The translations under genes and the position numbers were made by a program. Of a DNA stretch of 64,000 nucleotides, positions 44,901 through 54,272 are shown one piece after another (positions within the stretch are counted from its first letter, which is position 1; each line of letters starts with the position of its first letter). The notes beneath the pieces are model-generated. The model saw only the letters and a program-made list of their open reading frames with translations. It was not told the DNA's origin and ran no database searches. The DNA comes from Rubrivivax sp. (GTDB lineage: Bacteria > Pseudomonadota > Gammaproteobacteria > Burkholderiales > Burkholderiaceae_C), in assembly GCA_020248915.1 (NCBI GenBank), contig JADCGP010000016.1, forward strand, positions 1 through 64,000, written 5' to 3'.

Positions 44901-45818
44901 TCAGAGGCCGTCGAGCACGCCGGCCAGCGCGTGGTTCTGCGGCCCGCGGCTGGCGATCTTGACGGCCCCGATGCGGTTGGCCAGCTTCAGGCAACGCGGC
45001 AGGTCCCAGCCGCGCTCCAGGCCGTAGAGCAGGCCGGCGCGGAAGGCGTCTCCGCAGCCGGTGGGGTCGACCACCTGCGCGGCCTTCTCGCCCGGCACGA
45101 GCACGCGTTCGCCGCCGCGCCACAACTCGCAGCCCTCGGCCGCCAGCGTGACGATCACGCCGCGCAGGTTGGGCCGGCGCGACATCTCGGCCACGCTCTG
45201 CCCGGTGCGCTCCTCGAGCATCCGGGCCTCGTAGTCGTTGAGCGCGAGCCAGCTCGCCAGGCCCAGGATCTCCCGGTGCTCGGCGCCGTCGAACTGCGGC
45301 AGCTGCTGGCCGGGGTCGAAGACGAAGGGGATGCCCGCCTCGTGCATCTGGTGCGCGTGCTGCCACATCGCGTCGCGACCGTCGGGAGCCACGATGCCGA
45401 TCGCCAGGTCGCTGCGCTGGCTGCGCGGCGGCACGCGCACCTTGTGCGCGTGGCTCATCGCGCCGGGGTGGAAGGCGGTGATCTGGTTGTTGTCGCGGTC
45501 GGTCGTGATGTGGCACTGGGCGGTGTGCAGCTCGGCATCACGCCAGATCAGCGAGGTGTCCGCACCCCAGCCGGCGATGCGCGCCAGGTACTCGCCGCCG
45601 TCCACGCCGAGCGCGCCGAGGACCACCGGCTGCCCGCCCAGTAGGTGCAGGCTGTAGGCCATGTTGCCGGCGCAGCCGCCCCATTCGCGGCGCAGCGTGG
45701 GCACCAGGAAGGAGACGTTCAGGATGTGCACCTGGTCGGGCAGGATCTGGTCGGCGAAGCGCCCCGGGAAGGTGGTGATGGTGTCGAAGGCGAGCGAGCC
45801 GCAGATCAGCGCCGGCAT
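44901..45818 (-). CDS. PfkB family carbohydrate/nucleoside kinase
   Basis: 305 residues of the ribokinase fold. The N-terminal substrate part has WGGCAGNMAYSLHLLGG and LGALGVDGGEYL. The C-terminal signature DPTGCGDAFRAGLLYGLERG contains the catalytic Asp and anion hole. The NMAYSLHLLGG pattern is closest to adenosine-kinase-like members, but the substrate cannot be decided from sequence. A GGAG site lies 6 nt before the ATG. The conserved neighbourhood with prmA/DUF3426 in related bacteria does not reveal its role. Confidence 0.88.
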   Translation of the reverse strand: MPALICGSLAFDTITTFPGRFADQILPDQVHILNVSFLVPTLRREWGGCAGNMAYSLHLLGGQPVVLGALGVDGGEYLARIAGWGADTSLIWRDAELHTAQCHITTDRDNNQITAFHPGAMSHAHKVRVPPRSQRSDLAIGIVAPDGRDAMWQHAHQMHEAGIPFVFDPGQQLPQFDGAEHREILGLASWLALNDYEARMLEERTGQSVAEMSRRPNLRGVIVTLAAEGCELWRGGERVLVPGEKAAQVVDPTGCGDAFRAGLLYGLERGWDLPRCLKLANRIGAVKIASRGPQNHALAGVLDGL

Positions 45819-45868
45819 GGAATCTCCAGGTCAGGGGCTCCGGCGGCGCGGGCCGCGGCCGGGCAGGG

Positions 45869-47086
45869 TCAGGGGTAGAACAGCTCGATCGTATAGCCGG
45901 CCACCGGCGTGGCGGCCACCCGCAGCGTGCCCTGCAGCAGCAGCTCGCCGTCGCCGCGCACGACGGAGCCCGGCGCCCCGAGCTCGCCGGCCTGGAGCAC
46001 CCGCCGCGCGATCAGCTGCCCCTGCAGATCGGTCAGGCGCAGGTCGATCGCCGGGGCTGCCACGTCGTGGCCGCGGCGGTTGCGCAGCGTGACGCTCAGC
46101 TCGTACAGGTCGGACTTCTCCACCCGCAGCACCGCGCTGCTGTCGACGACCAGCGCCTCGACCGAGCGCCACGGCTCGACGCGGCAGCCCAGCGGCTCGC
46201 ACAGTGCTTCCAGCACCGGCCGGAGCGCGGGCTGGCGCGCCGCGATCGGGTCGCGCAGGGCCACGAGGAGCTGCAGCGCCAGCGTGGCCGCAGCCAGCAC
46301 GACGCCGGCCGTGAGCGCGGCGCGGACCCCGGGGCGACGCCAGCGCGCGGCGCGGTCGGCCTCGCGGACGAAGGACGGGGTGGGTTTCGACTCGCCCGCG
46401 GCGGCTGCTGCTGCGGCTGCTGCTGCCGCTGCGGCCTGCGGCCCCGACGGTTCGCCCGCGCCGGCCTGGCCGGCCGGCGCGGGGGTGTCTGCTGCATGCC
46501 GTGCCGCAGGCGTGTCCGTGCCTGCGGCCGTCGGCTCGTGCCCGAGGGGCAGCGGGATGTCAGGCTTGGCGGTGCGCGTGGCCTGGGCGACCGGTGCGCG
46601 CGCGGCCGATGGGATCGGTGGCGTTGCCTGCGGCACCGGCGCGGGCGCCGTCGGGGGCTCCGGCGCGGGCGCCGTCGGGGGCTCCGGCGCGGGCGCCGTC
46701 GGGGGCTCCGGCGCGGGCGCCGTCGGGGGCTCCGGCGGGGGCTCCGGCGGGGCCGGCGGCGGCAGGACCAGGGTGCGTTCGAACAGCCGGGTCGGCTCGA
46801 ACCCGGGCTCGGCAGGGCGCCCGGGGGCCGGCCCGGCGGCTGGCTCGGCAGCCTCGCGCGTCCACGCCGGACCGGGGTCGGCCGCAGGCCCGCCCTCGGG
46901 CAGCCACTCGTGCGGCTCGGTCGGGCCCTGGCGCGGCTCCCCGGTGCCCGGGTCGACGAGGTTCACGGAGGCGTCGAAGACCTCGGCGCAGCGGCCGCAG
47001 CGCACCCAGCCCTGCGACACCCGCAGCTGGTCCTGCACCACGCGGAACACCGTGTGGCACGAGGGGCAACGGGTGGCCAGGCTCAT
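45869..47086 (-). CDS. Zinc-ribbon and DUF3426 domain protein
   Basis: 405 residues. The N-terminus MSLATRCPSCHTVFRVVQDQLRVSQGWVRCGRCAEVFDA is an MJ0042-type zinc ribbon with two CxxC pairs. A long Pro/Ala-rich region follows, containing four copies of an eight-residue unit (PPTAPAPE type). A single membrane helix lies near 250-270 (ALTAGVVLAAATLALQLLVAL), then the periplasmic DUF3426 domain (VLRVEKSDLYELSVTLRNRRGHDVAAPAIDLRLTD). The function is unknown. Its ATG overlaps the prmA stop, so it is co-translated with prmA. A poly-alanine run occurs near residue 215-228. Confidence 0.9.
   Translation of the reverse strand: MSLATRCPSCHTVFRVVQDQLRVSQGWVRCGRCAEVFDASVNLVDPGTGEPRQGPTEPHEWLPEGGPAADPGPAWTREAAEPAAGPAPGRPAEPGFEPTRLFERTLVLPPPAPPEPPPEPPTAPAPEPPTAPAPEPPTAPAPEPPTAPAPVPQATPPIPSAARAPVAQATRTAKPDIPLPLGHEPTAAGTDTPAARHAADTPAPAGQAGAGEPSGPQAAAAAAAAAAAAAGESKPTPSFVREADRAARWRRPGVRAALTAGVVLAAATLALQLLVALRDPIAARQPALRPVLEALCEPLGCRVEPWRSVEALVVDSSAVLRVEKSDLYELSVTLRNRRGHDVAAPAIDLRLTDLQGQLIARRVLQAGELGAPGSVVRGDGELLLQGTLRVAATPVAGYTIELFYP
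46641..46736. repeat. Four perfect 24-bp tandem repeats in the DUF3426 gene
   Basis: Units at 46641-46664, 46665-46688, 46689-46712 and 46713-46736 are identical, followed by partial copies to about 46755. As 24 is a multiple of three, changes in copy number lengthen or shorten the linker by eight residues without a frameshift. Confidence 0.92.
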
Positions 47087-47979
47087 GGGGTGCGCCGGCC
47101 GCCCATCAGCACCCAGCCGTCGAGCCGCTCGAGCACGTCTATGGCCAGCAGCGGCGCATAGGCGGCGGCCAGCGTCGGCGCCTGGCGCTCCAGGATCCCG
47201 GACAGGACCAGCCGGCCGCCGGCGTTCAGGTGACCGTTGAGCAGCGGGGCGAGCAGTTCCAGCGGGCGCGCCAGGATGTTGGCGAGCACCACGTCGAAGC
47301 CGCCGTGCGCCGTCTCGGGCAGCCCGGCCTGCAACCCGACGCCGTTGCGTCGCGCGTTGTCGGCCGTGGCGCAGACGGCAGCCGGGTCGATGTCGACCGC
47401 CACCACCTCGGCAGCCCCGAAGCGGGCCGCCGCGATCGCGAGGATGCCGGAGCCGCAGCCGTAGTCGAGCACCCGGGCGCCGCGCAGCGCGGCCTCGTTC
47501 GCGGCGATCCAGCGCAGCACCATCTGCGTGGTCGGGTGCGAACCGGTGCCGAAGGCCAGGCCCGGGTCGAGGCGGATCACCTCGCGCGCCGCGGCCGGCG
47601 CCTCGTGCCAGCTGGGCACGATCCAGAACGAGGGCGTCACGGCCAGCGGCTCGAACTGCGCCTGCGTCAGGCGCACCCAGTCGGCGTCGGGAACCGGCGC
47701 CAGCGACTGCACGTGCACCTCGGCCGCCCAGGGCTGCGCCAGCACGAGCGTGGCGGCGCGCTCGGCAGCGTCGTCGCCGTCGAACAGCGCCTTCAGGGTC
47801 GAGCGCTGCCAGGCCGCGGCCGGCGCCGGCAGGCCCGGCTCGCCGTACAGCGCGCGCTCGCCGGCGGCGCCGGCGTCGGCGTCCTCCACCGTGACCGCCA
47901 GCGCGCCGAGGTCGTCCAGCAGGGCGTCGGACAGCGGTTCGGCCACCGCCTCGGGGGCACGCAGCACGAGCTCGAACAC
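47083..47979 (-). CDS. prmA: Ribosomal protein L11 methyltransferase
   Basis: 298 residues from GTG 47979, 8 nt after accC; no ATG is available near the family start. It methylates ribosomal protein L11. The N-terminal L11-binding domain starts FELVLRAPEAVAEPLSDALLDDLGALAVTVEDAD. The methyltransferase domain has FGTGSHPTTQMVLRWI, VLDYGCGSGILAIAA (SAM motif I), VDIDP and DVVLANILARPL (motif IV). It sits in the order accB-accC-prmA-DUF3426 typical of Burkholderiales. Confidence 0.96.
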   Translation of the reverse strand: MFELVLRAPEAVAEPLSDALLDDLGALAVTVEDADAGAAGERALYGEPGLPAPAAAWQRSTLKALFDGDDAAERAATLVLAQPWAAEVHVQSLAPVPDADWVRLTQAQFEPLAVTPSFWIVPSWHEAPAAAREVIRLDPGLAFGTGSHPTTQMVLRWIAANEAALRGARVLDYGCGSGILAIAAARFGAAEVVAVDIDPAAVCATADNARRNGVGLQAGLPETAHGGFDVVLANILARPLELLAPLLNGHLNAGGRLVLSGILERQAPTLAAAYAPLLAIDVLERLDGWVLMGGRRTP

Positions 47980-47987
47980 GGCGCCGG

Positions 47988-49337
47988 CTAGCGTCGGCGC
48001 TGGCCGAGCCAGCCCTCGAGGTAGTGGATGCTGGTGCCGCCGGCGACGAACTGCGCGTCGGCCAGCAGCTCGCGGTGCAGCGGGATGTTGGTCTGGATGC
48101 CCTCGACCACCGTCTCGCTGAGCGCGCTGCGCATCCGGGCCAGCGCCTGCTCGCGGGTGTCGCCGTGCACGATGATCTTGCCCACCAGCGAGTCGTAGTT
48201 GGGCGGCACGACGTAGTTGGTGTAGACGTGCGAGTCGACGCGCACGCCGGGGCCGCCCGGTGCGTGCCACAGCGTGATCCGGCCCGGGCTCGGCGTGAAG
48301 CGGTACGGGTCCTCGGCGTTGATGCGGCACTCGATCGCGTGGCCCCGCATCTGCACGTTGCGCTGCGAGAACGGCAGCTTCTCGCCGGCGGCGATGCGGA
48401 TCTGCAGCTGCACGATGTCGACGCCGGTGACGAGCTCGGTCACCGGGTGCTCGACCTGCACGCGGGTGTTCATCTCGATGAAGTAGAACTCGCCGTTCTC
48501 GTACAGGAACTCGAAGGTGCCGGCGCCGCGGTAGCCGATCTTGCGGCACGCGGCCGCGCAGCGGTCGCCGATGCGCTCGATCACGCGCCGCGCGATGCCC
48601 GGTGCCGGCGCCTCCTCGATGATCTTCTGGTGCCGGCGCTGCGTGGAGCAGTCGCGCTCGCCGAGCCAGACCGCGTTGCGGTGGCCGTCGGCGAGCACCT
48701 GGATCTCGACGTGGCGCGGGTTCTCGAGGAACTTCTCGAGGTAGACCTGCGGGTTGCCGAACGCCGCCCCGGCCTCGGCGCGGGTGGTCTGCACGGCGTG
48801 GATCAGCGCCGCCTCGGTGTGGACGACCCGCATGCCGCGCCCGCCGCCGCCGCCCGCGGCCTTGACGATCACCGGGTAGCCGATGGCGCGCGCGATGCGG
48901 ATGATCTCCTTGGGGTCCTCGGGCAGCGCGCCCTCGCTGCCCGGCACGCAGGGCACGCCGCTCTTGAGCATCGCCTGCTTGGCGCTGACCTTGTCGCCCA
49001 TCAGCCGGATGCTGTCGGGGGTGGGCCCGATGAAGACGAAACCGCTCTTCTCGACGCGCTCGGCGAAGTCGGCGTTCTCCGACAGGAAGCCATAGCCCGG
49101 GTGGATGGCCTCGGCGTCGGTGACCTCGGCCGTCGAGATGATGGCCGGCATGTTGAGGTAGCTGTGCGAGGACGCCGCCGGGCCGATGCAGACCGCCTCG
49201 TCGGCGAGCTTGACGTACTTGGCCTCGCGATCTGCTTCCGAGTAGACGACGACGGACTTGATGCCCATCTCGCGACAGGCACGCTGCACGCGCAGCGCGA
49301 TCTCGCCCCGGTTGGCGATCAGGATCTTCTTGAACAT
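47988..49337 (-). CDS. accC: Acetyl-CoA carboxylase, biotin carboxylase subunit
   Basis: 449 residues, the same length as E. coli AccC. It carboxylates the biotin on AccB using ATP and bicarbonate, the first step of fatty acid synthesis. Motifs are [20 protein letters not shown], the glycine-rich ATP loop [32 protein letters not shown] and [16 protein letters not shown]. It starts 22 nt after accB. All core residues appear intact. Confidence 0.98.
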   Translation of the reverse strand: MFKKILIANRGEIALRVQRACREMGIKSVVVYSEADREAKYVKLADEAVCIGPAASSHSYLNMPAIISTAEVTDAEAIHPGYGFLSENADFAERVEKSGFVFIGPTPDSIRLMGDKVSAKQAMLKSGVPCVPGSEGALPEDPKEIIRIARAIGYPVIVKAAGGGGGRGMRVVHTEAALIHAVQTTRAEAGAAFGNPQVYLEKFLENPRHVEIQVLADGHRNAVWLGERDCSTQRRHQKIIEEAPAPGIARRVIERIGDRCAAACRKIGYRGAGTFEFLYENGEFYFIEMNTRVQVEHPVTELVTGVDIVQLQIRIAAGEKLPFSQRNVQMRGHAIECRINAEDPYRFTPSPGRITLWHAPGGPGVRVDSHVYTNYVVPPNYDSLVGKIIVHGDTREQALARMRSALSETVVEGIQTNIPLHRELLADAQFVAGGTSIHYLEGWLGQRRR

Positions 49338-49359
49338 GGTTTCCCGATCCGCGGCTGGC

Positions 49360-49836
49360 CTACTCGAGCACGAACAGCGGCTGCCCGAATTCGACCGCCT
49401 GCCCGTTCTGCACCAGGATCTGGGTGACGCGGCCGTCGATGTCGGACTCGATCTCGTTCATGATCTTCATGGCCTCGATGATGCAGATGGCCTGGCCGGC
49501 GCTGACGCTGTCGCCGATGTCGGCGAAGGGCTTGCCGCCGGGGGTGGCCGCCCGGTAGAAGGTTCCCACCATCGGCGACTTGACCACCTTGCCCTCGGGC
49601 GCTGCCGGCGCCTCCGCCGCGGGCGTCGCGGCAGGCCCCGTGGCAGCGGCCGGCGCGGTCGCGGGCACCACCGGGGCGACCGCCGCCGGCGCCGCGAGCA
49701 CCACGGGCGCCGCCGCGATGGCGGGCGCTCCGGACTTGACGATGCGCACCTTGCCCTCGGCCTCGGTGATCTCGAGCTCGGAGATGTTTGACTCCGAGAC
49801 GAGGTCGATCAGGGTCTTCAGCTTGCGCAGGTCCAT
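49360..49836 (-). CDS. accB: Acetyl-CoA carboxylase biotin carboxyl carrier protein
   Basis: 158 residues. The N-terminal helix ([22 protein letters not shown]) and beta strand precede an Ala/Pro-rich linker at about 38-80. The C-terminal biotinyl domain then carries [17 protein letters not shown], whose Lys is biotinylated, ahead of [15 protein letters not shown] strong AGGAGAG site precedes the ATG. It heads the accB-accC-prmA-DUF3426 run; aroQ lies 92 nt upstream on the same strand. Confidence 0.98.
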   Translation of the reverse strand: MDLRKLKTLIDLVSESNISELEITEAEGKVRIVKSGAPAIAAAPVVLAAPAAVAPVVPATAPAAATGPAATPAAEAPAAPEGKVVKSPMVGTFYRAATPGGKPFADIGDSVSAGQAICIIEAMKIMNEIESDIDGRVTQILVQNGQAVEFGQPLFVLE

Positions 49837-49928
49837 CGGGACTCTCCTCTTCGTTGTTGCGGGCGTGCCAGCCGGCTGCGCGCCTCGTCTCGTGCCGGCC
49901 CGCGGGTGGCGGGTCCGTTCACCGCTTC

Positions 49929-50375
49929 TCAGGCTTCCAGCACTGGTCGCCGGCCCAGGACGTGGCGCAGCGCGTAGCGGTAGCCGTCGGCCCCCAGGCC
50001 GACGATCACGCCGACCGCCAGGTCCGAGAAGTACGAGTGATGGCGAAACGGCTCGCGGCGGTGGACGTTGGACAGGTGCACTTCGATGAAAGGCAGCGCG
50101 ACGCCGGCCAGCGCGTCGCGCAGCGCCACGCTGGTGTGCGTGAGCGCGCCAGGGTTGATGATCACGAATTGCGTGCCGTCACTGCGGGCGGCGTGCACCC
50201 GGTCGATCAGCGCACCTTCGTGGTTGCTCTGGAATGCGTGCAGCATCGCGCCTGCATCGGCAGCCATCTTGCGCAAATCCGCGTCGATCTCGGCAAGCGT
50301 GATCGACCCATAGACCTCCGGCTCGCGTGTGCCGAGGAGGTTCAGGTTGGGGCCGTGGAGGACGAGGATGGACAT
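49929..50375 (-). CDS. aroQ: 3-dehydroquinate dehydratase type II
   Basis: 148 residues, dodecameric-type dehydroquinase of the shikimate pathway. [23 protein letters not shown] contains the catalytic Arg and the loop Tyr. [31 protein letters not shown] and [14 protein letters not shown](HHSY) are also present. The ATG at 50375 matches the family start. aroQ followed by accB is a common order. A TAAAGT element about 50 nt upstream may serve as -10. Confidence 0.97.
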   Translation of the reverse strand: MSILVLHGPNLNLLGTREPEVYGSITLAEIDADLRKMAADAGAMLHAFQSNHEGALIDRVHAARSDGTQFVIINPGALTHTSVALRDALAGVALPFIEVHLSNVHRREPFRHHSYFSDLAVGVIVGLGADGYRYALRHVLGRRPVLEA

Positions 50376-50559
50376 CTCGGGATCTCGCCCGGCGGCTCGA
50401 GCCTGCCGGAGAGCCGCGGACTTTACGCGTTTTCGACGCAGATGCAAGCTGCTCGATGCAAATTCGCCGCTCGACCACTTGAGCGGGCAAGTGGCCGCCT
50501 GGCAGCAGCCCGCAGGCAGCCCGGAGAGTGGCGCGGCGGGATCTCCGCCCCGCACGCCC

Positions 50560-51084
50560 CTAGACGACGCTGCGGGCCCAGGTCCGCAGGTCGTCTTCGG
50601 TGGCCTCGCCGAGTTTTCGCTGGCGGATCGCACCGTCGGCGCCGAACAGCACGCTGAAGGGCAGCGCACCGCGGTCGTTGCCCAGCCGGCGGCTCAGTTC
50701 GGTGCCCTCGAAGCCGGCCAGGCCGATGGGGTAGCCCACCGGGGTGCGCACCAGGAACTCGCGCACCGGCGTCGGGGCGTCGATGGCCAGGCCCACGACG
50801 GCCAGCCCGCGCGGCGCGAACTCGCGGTGGACGCGGTCGAGGGCGGGCATCTCGCGCACGCAAGGCGGGCACCAGGTGGCCCAGAAATTGAGCAGCAGCG
50901 GCGCGCCGCGCAGCTGCGCGAGCACCAGTTCGCCGCCCTGCGGCCGCGGGAACCGCAGCGTCCAGATGCCCCCGGTGGCGGCATGCAGTGCGGACTCCTG
51001 ACGCTCGCCCCACAGCTGCCAGCCCAGGCCGGCCGCGCCGCCCAGGGCGGCCGCGCCGCCGATCAGCCACGTGCGTCTGTTCAC
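50560..51084 (-). CDS. TlpA-like thiol-disulfide oxidoreductase
   Basis: 174 residues from GTG 51084. An uncleaved signal anchor ([23 protein letters not shown]) leads to a periplasmic thioredoxin-fold domain with the active site [14 protein letters not shown] and [19 protein letters not shown]. The cis-Pro loop is GALPFSVLF. It would reduce periplasmic disulfides, for example in cytochrome c maturation; the partner is unknown. Its GTG overlaps the stop of the upstream unknown gene (GTGA), so it ends a run of tightly coupled genes. Confidence 0.9.
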   Translation of the reverse strand: MNRRTWLIGGAAALGGAAGLGWQLWGERQESALHAATGGIWTLRFPRPQGGELVLAQLRGAPLLLNFWATWCPPCVREMPALDRVHREFAPRGLAVVGLAIDAPTPVREFLVRTPVGYPIGLAGFEGTELSRRLGNDRGALPFSVLFGADGAIRQRKLGEATEDDLRTWARSVV

Positions 51085-51695
51085 CGGTGTTCCTCCCCGA
51101 GCAGCCGCTCCAGGCCCGCAAGGTCGCCGCGCCAGGTGCGACCGCGCGCGTCGGGGCGCAGCGCGCCTCGCAGGTCGTCGTGGTCGTGCAGCGTCAGGTG
51201 CAGCGTCACCGGCTCGGGCCAACCCGGCACACGGTCGGCCAGGCTCAGCACCTGCAGCGGCTCGCGCCCGGAGCGCCCGGGAGGGTCGATCTGGGCGCTG
51301 TCGAAGTCGACGCCGGCGTTGATCAGCTCGATCTGGGCGGCCTTCGGGTCGTCGCAGTACAGGTCGAGGTGGATCGCGGAGCGCCGGGTCGCCGTGCCGC
51401 GCCAGACCGCGCCGGCCAGGTGCGGCCGGAAGCCGGCCAGGCGCTGCATCCAGCGCCGCGCGAGCTGCCGCAGCGCGTCGAGCTCGCCGGGCTGCTCGTC
51501 GGCGCAGAACAGCGCGATGTGCTCGCGCACCGCGTCCTCGAGCTGCTCGTTGCCGGGCAGCTCGACCGCGCGGCCCCCGCGGCGCCCGAGGTCGCGCGCG
51601 GCGCGCTGCTTGGCGGCGGCGTACTCGGCGCCCTCCTCGACGACCAGGCGCGCCGCCGCGGCGGCGATCTCGGCCAGCTGGCGCTCGCCGCTCAC
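51081..51695 (-). CDS. Conserved hypothetical protein
   Basis: 204 residues from GTG 51695, which overlaps the mtgA stop. The N-terminus is helical and alanine-rich (ERQLAEIAAAAARLVVEEGAEYAAAKQRAARDLG), then acidic, then a C-terminal half of mixed strands (AIHLDLYCDDPKAAQIELINAGVDFDSAQID, PEPVTLHLTLHDHDDLRGAL). No domain was recognised. The start-stop overlaps on both sides and consistent codon use support a real gene. The neighbours are mtgA and a thioredoxin-like protein. Cytoplasmic by absence of a signal peptide. Confidence 0.75.
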   Translation of the reverse strand: MSGERQLAEIAAAAARLVVEEGAEYAAAKQRAARDLGRRGGRAVELPGNEQLEDAVREHIALFCADEQPGELDALRQLARRWMQRLAGFRPHLAGAVWRGTATRRSAIHLDLYCDDPKAAQIELINAGVDFDSAQIDPPGRSGREPLQVLSLADRVPGWPEPVTLHLTLHDHDDLRGALRPDARGRTWRGDLAGLERLLGEEHR

Positions 51696-52426
51696 GGCAG
51701 CACCACGTCGCCCATCCGGGCCTGGATGGTCGCCGCGCGACCGATCACGTACGCCGACGCCGGCCGCTTCTCGAAGCGCTTTGGCGCGGGCAGCATCACC
51801 GCCAACCGGGCCGCCTGCTCGGGCGACAGGCGCTCGGCATCGACGCGGAAGTAGTGGCGCGCCGCCGCCTGGGCGCCGAACAGGCCTTCGCCCCACTCGA
51901 CGTTGTTCAGGTAGATCTCCAGCATGCGCTGCTTGGTCAGCAGGGTTTCGAGCATCACGGTCAGGACCAGTTCCTGGCCCTTGCGCAGCAGCGTGCGCTC
52001 GCCAGAAAGCAGGAGGTTCTTGGCCAGCTGCTGGCTGATCGTCGAGCCGCCGACCACCTTGCCCGGGCGCCGGCCCTGGGCCATGCGCTGCTCGTTGCGC
52101 TGCTGCCGCTCCCAGGCCTGCTCGAGCGACTCCCAGTCGATGCCGAAGTGTTCGGTGAAGCCGGCGTCCTCGCTGGCGATCACCGCGCGCTTGAGGTGCG
52201 GCGAGATGCGCTCGTAGGGCACCCACTCCTGGGCCCAGGCGATGCGCTGCCGCTCCACCAGCAGCCGCCAGGCCTCGCTGCGCTGGAAGGTCGTGGACTG
52301 CGGATCGACTGCCGCCATCAGCGCGATGCGGGCCAGGAAGGCCAGCTGCAGCGCCAGCGCCGCCAGCGCCAGCAGCGCGGCGATGCGCAGCAGGGCCTGG
52401 CCGGCCGCCGATGCCGCCGCCTTCAC
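51692..52426 (-). CDS. mtgA: Monofunctional biosynthetic peptidoglycan transglycosylase
   Basis: 244 residues from GTG 52426. One N-terminal membrane helix ([20 protein letters not shown]) leads to a GT51 domain with the five family motifs: [17 protein letters not shown] (catalytic Glu), [47 protein letters not shown] and ARHYF. It polymerises lipid II into glycan strands without a transpeptidase domain. GTG overlaps the aroE stop (GTGA). Confidence 0.95.
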   Translation of the reverse strand: MKAAASAAGQALLRIAALLALAALALQLAFLARIALMAAVDPQSTTFQRSEAWRLLVERQRIAWAQEWVPYERISPHLKRAVIASEDAGFTEHFGIDWESLEQAWERQQRNEQRMAQGRRPGKVVGGSTISQQLAKNLLLSGERTLLRKGQELVLTVMLETLLTKQRMLEIYLNNVEWGEGLFGAQAAARHYFRVDAERLSPEQAARLAVMLPAPKRFEKRPASAYVIGRAATIQARMGDVVLP

Positions 52427-53334
52427 CGCCCGCCCTCGATCTCGGCGCGCAGCGCGGCCAGCACCGGCGCGGTGTCCGGCCGCACGCCGCGCCAGACGTG
52501 GAAGGCCTCGGCAGCCTGCTCGACCAGCATGCCCAGCCCGTCTCGCGCCAGCGCGCCATGGGCCCGCGCCCAGTCCAGGAAGGGTTGCGCCGCGGCACCG
52601 TACATCAGGTCGACGACGAGGCTGCCCGGGCGCAGCGCGCCGGGCGCCACCGGCGCCGCCGCGCCGCCCAGGCTGCTGCTGGTGGCGTTGACGACGACAT
52701 CGAAGCCGCGCCCGGGCTCGTCCAGACCCGCCGCGGCCAGGCGCGCGCCGTGGCGCCCGGCCCAGTCCCGGTGGCGCTGCACCAGCGCCGCGGCGCGCTG
52801 CGGCGTGCGGTTGGCCAGCACCAGCTCGGCGGGCCGCGCGGCCAGCAGCGGACCGAGCACCCCGGCGCCCGCGCCGCCGGCGCCCAGCAGCAGCACGCGG
52901 CAGCCGCGCAGCACGACGCCGGCGTTGCCCTCCAGGTCGCGCACCAGGCCGATGCCGTCGGTGTTGTCGCCGAACCAGCCCCCCGCGGCCGGACCGTCCA
53001 GCCGCAGCACGTTGACCGCCTGCGCCAGCTCGGCGCGCTCGCTGCGCCGCGCCGCCAGCGCGCAGGCCGCGAACTTGAACGGCACGGTGACGTTGCAGCC
53101 GCGCCCGCCGGCCGCGGCGAAGGCCCGCACCGCGTCCTCGAAGCCGTCCAGTGGCGCGAGCACGCGGTCGTAGCGCACCGCCTGGCCTGTCTGCGCCGCG
53201 AAGCGGGCGTGGATGAAGGGCGAGCGGCTGTGGGCCACCGGGTTGCCGAGCACGGCGTAGAGGTCCGCCGCAAGCGCCGGCGCCGCGGTGGTGGGAAGGC
53301 CCGGCGGACCGGGCGGAAGGCCGGGCTCGCTCAT
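52423..53334 (-). CDS. aroE: Shikimate dehydrogenase
   Basis: 303 residues. It reduces 3-dehydroshikimate to shikimate with NADPH. Motifs are [16 protein letters not shown] (shikimate-binding Ser pair), [14 protein letters not shown] (catalytic Lys), [11 protein letters not shown], the dinucleotide loop [18 protein letters not shown] and NATSSSLGG. The ATG at 53334 overlaps the TonB-like gene's stop (ATGA), and its stop overlaps the mtgA GTG. An N-terminal extension of about 25 residues before LYAVLGNP is rich in Pro and Ala. Confidence 0.96.
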   Translation of the reverse strand: MSEPGLPPGPPGLPTTAAPALAADLYAVLGNPVAHSRSPFIHARFAAQTGQAVRYDRVLAPLDGFEDAVRAFAAAGGRGCNVTVPFKFAACALAARRSERAELAQAVNVLRLDGPAAGGWFGDNTDGIGLVRDLEGNAGVVLRGCRVLLLGAGGAGAGVLGPLLAARPAELVLANRTPQRAAALVQRHRDWAGRHGARLAAAGLDEPGRGFDVVVNATSSSLGGAAAPVAPGALRPGSLVVDLMYGAAAQPFLDWARAHGALARDGLGMLVEQAAEAFHVWRGVRPDTAPVLAALRAEIEGGR

Positions 53335-54272
53335 CGGCTCTGCAGCGTCGTCTCGAGGCTGTCCTCGCGCGTGAAGCGGAAGCGCGAGGTGACCACGATC
53401 TGGTCGGCCTGCGCGCGCATCGCGGCGCTGAAGGGGCCGAACGGCCCGGCCGCGCGCACGATGGCCACCGCACGCGCATCGAGGATGCGCGAGCCGGAGG
53501 GACGCACGATCTCGGCGTCCACCACCCGCCCCATGGCATCGACCGTCACGTTCATCACCAGCTCGCCGTAGAGCTTGCGTCCCTGGTGCTGCGGAAAGTC
53601 GCGCGTGCCGCGCTCCTCGATCCGGCGGCGCAGGCCGTCGTAGTAGAGGGCGTACACCTGCTCGCGGGTTGCCGGGCTGACGTAGCGCTTGCGCGGCCGC
53701 GCGTTCTCCTCGTTGACGCGTTTCTCGATCTCGGCCAGCTGCCGCAGCAGCCGGCGCCGGTGCTCCTCGCGGTCGATCGCCAGCGGGTCGCCGAGGTCGC
53801 GCCGCGGGTCGGGGGGCGGCAGCGCGGCGAGTTCGCGGCGCAGCAGCGCGAGCAGCTGCTGCTGCTCCTGCTGCAGCTGCTCGATGCGCCGGCGCGCCTC
53901 CTCGCTGGCGTCGCCGGCGGCGTTGGCGGCGGCGGCCGGCAGCGGGCTGGTCGCGCGCCCCTTGGCGGCCTGGCCGCCGCCGGCCAGCGAGACCTGCGCG
54001 ATCGCCTGCGCCTGAGTGGGCGCTTCGCTGCTGCGGGCGTTGACGAGGATGACGTCCAGCGGGGTGTCGCGGAACACGCGCTCGAAGGCCTCGGGGTCGA
54101 CGAAGCGCACCGTCAGCAGCGCCGCGTGGACGGCCGAGGAGGCCAGCAGCGCCCACTGCAGTGCGCTCGGCCGGCGCCACCACGCCGCGCGCGCGGAACC
54201 GGGGGCAGCCATGCCCTCCGCCCGGGTGGGCGCGATTTCCGCCGCTTCAGTCGGTGGCGTCAGCGCTTGCAT
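53331..54272 (-). CDS. TonB-like energy transducer protein
   Basis: 313 residues if begun at the ATG at 54272; a second ATG at 54212 would remove 20 residues and the 26-nt overlap with the upstream gene. One membrane helix ([20 protein letters not shown]) is followed by a [21 protein letters not shown] segment, a coiled-coil region rich in Gln/Glu/Arg (about 120-190) and a C-terminal TonB domain: [42 protein letters not shown]. No ExbB/ExbD genes are nearby. It is in the coupled run rnb - tonB-like - aroE - mtgA. Confidence 0.87.
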   Translation of the reverse strand: MQALTPPTEAAEIAPTRAEGMAAPGSARAAWWRRPSALQWALLASSAVHAALLTVRFVDPEAFERVFRDTPLDVILVNARSSEAPTQAQAIAQVSLAGGGQAAKGRATSPLPAAAANAAGDASEEARRRIEQLQQEQQQLLALLRRELAALPPPDPRRDLGDPLAIDREEHRRRLLRQLAEIEKRVNEENARPRKRYVSPATREQVYALYYDGLRRRIEERGTRDFPQHQGRKLYGELVMNVTVDAMGRVVDAEIVRPSGSRILDARAVAIVRAAGPFGPFSAAMRAQADQIVVTSRFRFTREDSLETTLQSR

